NCBI RefSeq assembly: GCF_004104375.1
Contig: NZ_QOVM01000003.1
Location: 372,001-436,000, forward strand
Reading direction: 5' to 3'
From: Leeuwenhoekiella aequorea
GTDB lineage: Bacteria > Bacteroidota > Bacteroidia > Flavobacteriales > Flavobacteriaceae
Length of the DNA stretch: 64,000 nucleotides
The notes beneath the pieces were generated by a model. That model had not been told where the DNA came from. It did not search any database and worked only from the letters and a program-made list of their open reading frames with translations. This document shows, one piece after another, positions 61,528-64,000 of this stretch (the first letter of the stretch is position 1; each line of letters starts with the position of its first letter). The position numbers and the translations under genes were made by a program.

Positions 61528-61877
61528 GAAGAAATCCATTCTATCGCTTCTAAACGTCGATCTACTGTAAAGTTTTTAAAATCCTTACCCAAAATAGATT
61601 TATTAACGTTTGTAATTGCGTGAATCCATTTTCTATTAGTTACAATTGCTATCTTATTAAGCCTATGCTTGTGCTGCATAGGAAATATACCTGCAATAAA
61701 AACAGCGTCAAGCGTAAAACGGTGAATATTATTATCTTCTAGATATAAATTTATAGTCTCGTGCTCTTCAAACTTTTTTAAAATGGCGGCTTTTAATTCG
61801 TTTATAGCCGAATAGTTCATTGCTCCTTCAACAATGTAACCTATAGCATTATCAGATAAATTAAAATTTAAAAGCAT
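61524..61877 (-). CDS. SpoIIAA/STAS-like protein, chromosomal
   Basis: This 117-residue protein with STAS/SpoIIAA-like layout (GYIVEGAMNYSAINELKAAI, then HRLNKIAIVTNRKWIHAI) overlaps the convergent AsmA-like gene by 4 bp at the 3' ends. It resembles the ICE protein at 8344 in general fold. Its role is unknown. Confidence 0.68.
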   Translation of the reverse strand: MLLNFNLSDNAIGYIVEGAMNYSAINELKAAILKKFEEHETINLYLEDNNIHRFTLDAVFIAGIFPMQHKHRLNKIAIVTNRKWIHAITNVNKSILGKDFKNFTVDRRLEAIEWISS

Positions 61878-61955
61878 TTGAGGGGGCGTTTCAGTAAATA
61901 TAATAATTACGGAATATTTAATTAATACCTAACTTACAGGTTAAGGGTAAAACCT

Positions 61956-62138
61956 TTATTGCTCGATACTCTGGGCCGAAAACGTATTTAAAACACCATC
62001 TTCATAAGCTACAGTAAGTTCAATAGGATTACAACAAACTTCACAATCTTCAACATATACTTGATGAGAAACAGACACATCAAGCAACATAGATATCTCT
62101 TCCCAACAATACGGACATTGAAAAAAATGCTCTTCCAC
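61956..62138 (-). CDS. CPXCG-type Cys-rich small protein
   Basis: This 60-residue protein has four metal-binding cysteines in two pairs, CPYC (Cys8, Cys11) and CEVCC (near residue 32), matching the CPXCG family of zinc-ribbon proteins. It starts with MEEHFFQCPYCWEEIS. Its gene abuts the TolC gene (sharing base 62138), suggesting co-transcription. Confidence 0.85.
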   Translation of the reverse strand: MEEHFFQCPYCWEEISMLLDVSVSHQVYVEDCEVCCNPIELTVAYEDGVLNTFSAQSIEQ

Positions 62139-63475
62139 TAAAATTGAATATTTAACAACTGTCCTACTTGTTGTAGCAATTGTAATTCTGCTAGTTTCGC
62201 TTCGTATTTTGCAAGATTCTTATTTGTTTCGGCATTTATCAAGTTTATCTGTGCCTGTCTAAACTCAATAGAAGTTATCTGACCGAGATTAAATCGCTCT
62301 CTAGATCGTTCAAAATTGTTTTTATTAGTAACTACGTTTTGCTCTTGAATATTATAAACCGCTATTAAATTCTCATAATTACCCAGTGCATTTGCTATAT
62401 CTCGCTGCACTTCAATCTCTATTTGCTGCTTAAGCAGAATTTGATTGTCTTTTAAAATTTTGGCATTTTTTAGCTGAGTAATACTTGATCCTCCATCAAA
62501 TAGGTTCCATCGTAAGTTTAAACCACCCTGAAACCCCGTATTTTGTCGAGTACTACCGGTAAAAAATGCAGAAGCCGGACTTATAGATTCATTCCATCCA
62601 TACGAACCAGTAAGCCCTACAGTAGGTAAAAATTGTGCTTTGGAGATGCGTATATCATATTCACTAAGGGCTATGTTAGAATTACTCTGCAATAATCTTA
62701 CATTATTTTCCTTCGCCATTTCTAAAAAGGACTCAAGCTCTAATTTAGGAATAAACGATACCAGTGTATCCACATTAAAATTAAGCTTCAGATCACGAGC
62801 AAGTACTACATTGAGGTCTCGCTTAGTATTCAAAAGAGATTGACGTGTATTCATCAAGTTGATACTATCATTAGTCACATCAACTTCAGCATTAAGCACT
62901 TCTAACTTTGTATTTTGACCATAATCAAATTGATATCCAGCACGTTTCACCCTATTTTTAGATATTTCAAGAGTCTGTTCTAAAATTTCGACATTTTCAG
63001 TAAGCCTCGCAACCTCAAAATAAACCGAAAACAGTTGCAACATCGTATTCTCGATTGTTTCTCGCGCTTCAAGCTTAGAAAGATTATAGCTCTCTTTTAA
63101 ACGCTTAAAATTATAAAGCCTTCCCAGTCCGTCAAAAAGGGTATAATCCAAATTTACAGAAGCGTTATAGCTTTCTGACTGCGCCCCTTCCAAAACAAAT
63201 GACTCGCCGTCATCACGATCTGTACGTTGATCTTCTACTGTATAATTCATTCCTGCCAACCCAAATACGGTAGGCAAATAACCTGAGTTTAATAAATCTG
63301 CATTATTCTCAGATACGAGTACATTATTATCTGCAATAGCGATTCCGTAATTATTATTTAGGGTTAGCGCTATCGCTTCAGATCTCGAAAGAAATTCATC
63401 CTGACCAAAGCTCAAAAGGCTATTGGTAAAAATGAAGCAACTTATAACTACAACTTTCAGATTAATGCTCTTCAT
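62138..63475 (-). CDS. TolC-family outer-membrane efflux protein
   Basis: This 445-residue TolC-like protein has a signal peptide ending LLSFGQ and two OEP repeats with long helices (FDYGQNTKLEVLNAEVDV in the first, FNLGQITSIEFRQAQINLI in the second), typical of the family. It overlaps the upstream RND gene by 14 bp, forming an efflux operon of the chromosome. It differs from the two metal-type OMFs of the ICE in length and sequence. Confidence 0.9.
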   Translation of the reverse strand: MKSINLKVVVISCFIFTNSLLSFGQDEFLSRSEAIALTLNNNYGIAIADNNVLVSENNADLLNSGYLPTVFGLAGMNYTVEDQRTDRDDGESFVLEGAQSESYNASVNLDYTLFDGLGRLYNFKRLKESYNLSKLEARETIENTMLQLFSVYFEVARLTENVEILEQTLEISKNRVKRAGYQFDYGQNTKLEVLNAEVDVTNDSINLMNTRQSLLNTKRDLNVVLARDLKLNFNVDTLVSFIPKLELESFLEMAKENNVRLLQSNSNIALSEYDIRISKAQFLPTVGLTGSYGWNESISPASAFFTGSTRQNTGFQGGLNLRWNLFDGGSSITQLKNAKILKDNQILLKQQIEIEVQRDIANALGNYENLIAVYNIQEQNVVTNKNNFERSRERFNLGQITSIEFRQAQINLINAETNKNLAKYEAKLAELQLLQQVGQLLNIQF

Positions 63476-64000
63476 CTTCCTCTTTTAATTCTTTAATAGC
63501 GCGTTCAACATCCTCTTTGCTTGGCTCATTACCTGTACGCACCCAAATAGATTTTGTTTTGATCCAGTTTGACATTGATAACAAAAGCGGAAGCATTAGT
63601 AAGGTTAATACAGTTGCGATACCTATACCATAGGAAATTGAAATTGCCATGGGTTTTAAAAATTGAGCTTGTCTGCTTTTTTCAAGCAATAAAGGAGCAA
63701 GACCCGCAATTGTAGTTATACTGGTCAAGAAGATAGCTCTAAATCGTGAACGCCCCGCCTCAAATATTGCTTCCTCAAATTTCATCCCCTCTTTTAGATA
63801 TCCGTTGAGCTTACCTATAAGAACAAGACCATCGTTTACCATAATTCCTATAAGCGCAATAATACCTAAGGCTGAAAGTACATTTATAGGGAACCCGTGT
63901 ATGTAATGCCCCCAAGCTACTCCAATAATACTGAATGGAATCATAAATAATAATAGAAAAGGCTGACTATAACTACGGAAGGTAAACGCTATTGTCGCAT
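63462..64000 (-). CDS. RND transporter, C-terminal part, cut by right edge
   Basis: The visible ~178 residues are the C-terminal part of an AcrB/MexB-type or related RND permease: GIIALIGIMVNDGLVLIGKL (TM10), SRFRAIFLTSITTIAGLAPL and PMAISISYGIGIATVLTLLML. The frame is open to the right edge. The C-terminal tail is acidic (EDEEH). It is not close to the metal pumps of the ICE (MVNDG instead of the CzcA-type motif), and so is probably a drug or envelope exporter. Confidence 0.88.
   Translation of the reverse strand, partial: ATIAFTFRSYSQPFLLLFMIPFSIIGVAWGHYIHGFPINVLSALGIIALIGIMVNDGLVLIGKLNGYLKEGMKFEEAIFEAGRSRFRAIFLTSITTIAGLAPLLLEKSRQAQFLKPMAISISYGIGIATVLTLLMLPLLLSMSNWIKTKSIWVRTGNEPSKEDVERAIKELKEEDEEH

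Overview
The window is AT-rich DNA from a member of the Bacteroidota, most likely family Flavobacteriaceae. Several things point there: promoters of the TAnnTTTG (-7) type, a Bacteroides/Flavobacterium-type tra cluster (TraE, F, G, I, J, K, M, N), a BfmA/BfmB/BfmC-like mobilization set, an RteC-like regulator, and protein families typical of flavobacteria (DUF6660-like, GDCCVFCSY-type, CPXCG). Almost all of it (about 1-59.7 kb) looks like one integrative conjugative element (ICE). A tyrosine integrase, cut by the left edge, sits at one end. The 3' side of an initiator-type tRNA-Met gene (59767-59839, minus strand) sits at the other. Beyond the tRNA lies ordinary flavobacterial chromosome: an AsmA-like protein, a STAS-like protein, a CPXCG protein, TolC and an RND pump.

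Layout. (1) 0.7-20 kb is a plus-strand metal-homeostasis island: two small Cys/His-rich secreted proteins, an RND pump fused to its own outer-membrane factor, its adaptor, a PII-like protein, two Fur-family regulators, a SpoIIAA/STAS-like protein, a P1B-4-like ATPase, a dihydrolipoamide dehydrogenase, an acyl-carrier-like protein without its serine, a CDF transporter, LspA, a CPC-type Zn/Cd/Pb ATPase, and an FTR1 iron permease fused to cytochrome c. (2) 20-23 kb holds ICE regulation and replication genes (RteC, excisionase-like HTH, a replication-initiator-like protein, an IstB/DnaC-like ATPase). (3) 23-24.3 kb is a compact mer-type unit (ArsR, MerTP, Cys-rich protein) without a mercuric reductase. 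(4) 24.5-25.1 kb is an amidase gene with one in-frame stop. (5) 25.3-32.5 kb is the tra operon. (6) 32.6-37.9 kb is cargo, including a probable ABC-three-component conflict system. (7) 38-42.5 kb holds the coupling protein, relaxase, accessory protein, a candidate oriT and SSB. (8) 43.4-51.6 kb is a second metal-efflux operon (MFS, CzcA, CzcB, CzcC and His-rich proteins). (9) 51.7-57 kb is ICE maintenance: DUF932, ParB, and a sigma-like / small protein / ImmA-peptidase trio. (10) 57-59.6 kb, next to the tRNA, is a Pycsar-type anti-phage operon: a TM effector, a class III nucleotide cyclase, and a third gene for an E2-like protein with a SEC-C-type cysteine cluster.

How it works together. The element appears to move by tyrosine recombination, controlled by RteC and an Xis-like protein, and to transfer through a Tra/Bfm type IV secretion system. 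It pays for its carriage with heavy-metal efflux and at least two predicted phage or plasmid conflict systems. The points most worth following up are the E2-bearing Pycsar operon, the ABC-three-component system with two proteins sharing one motif, the serine-less acyl-carrier-like protein, a 136-bp duplicated leader in front of parB and a small gene, two covarying hairpins in the tra operon, and an elaborate oriT candidate. Functions are inferred from sequence reading alone; no database search was possible.
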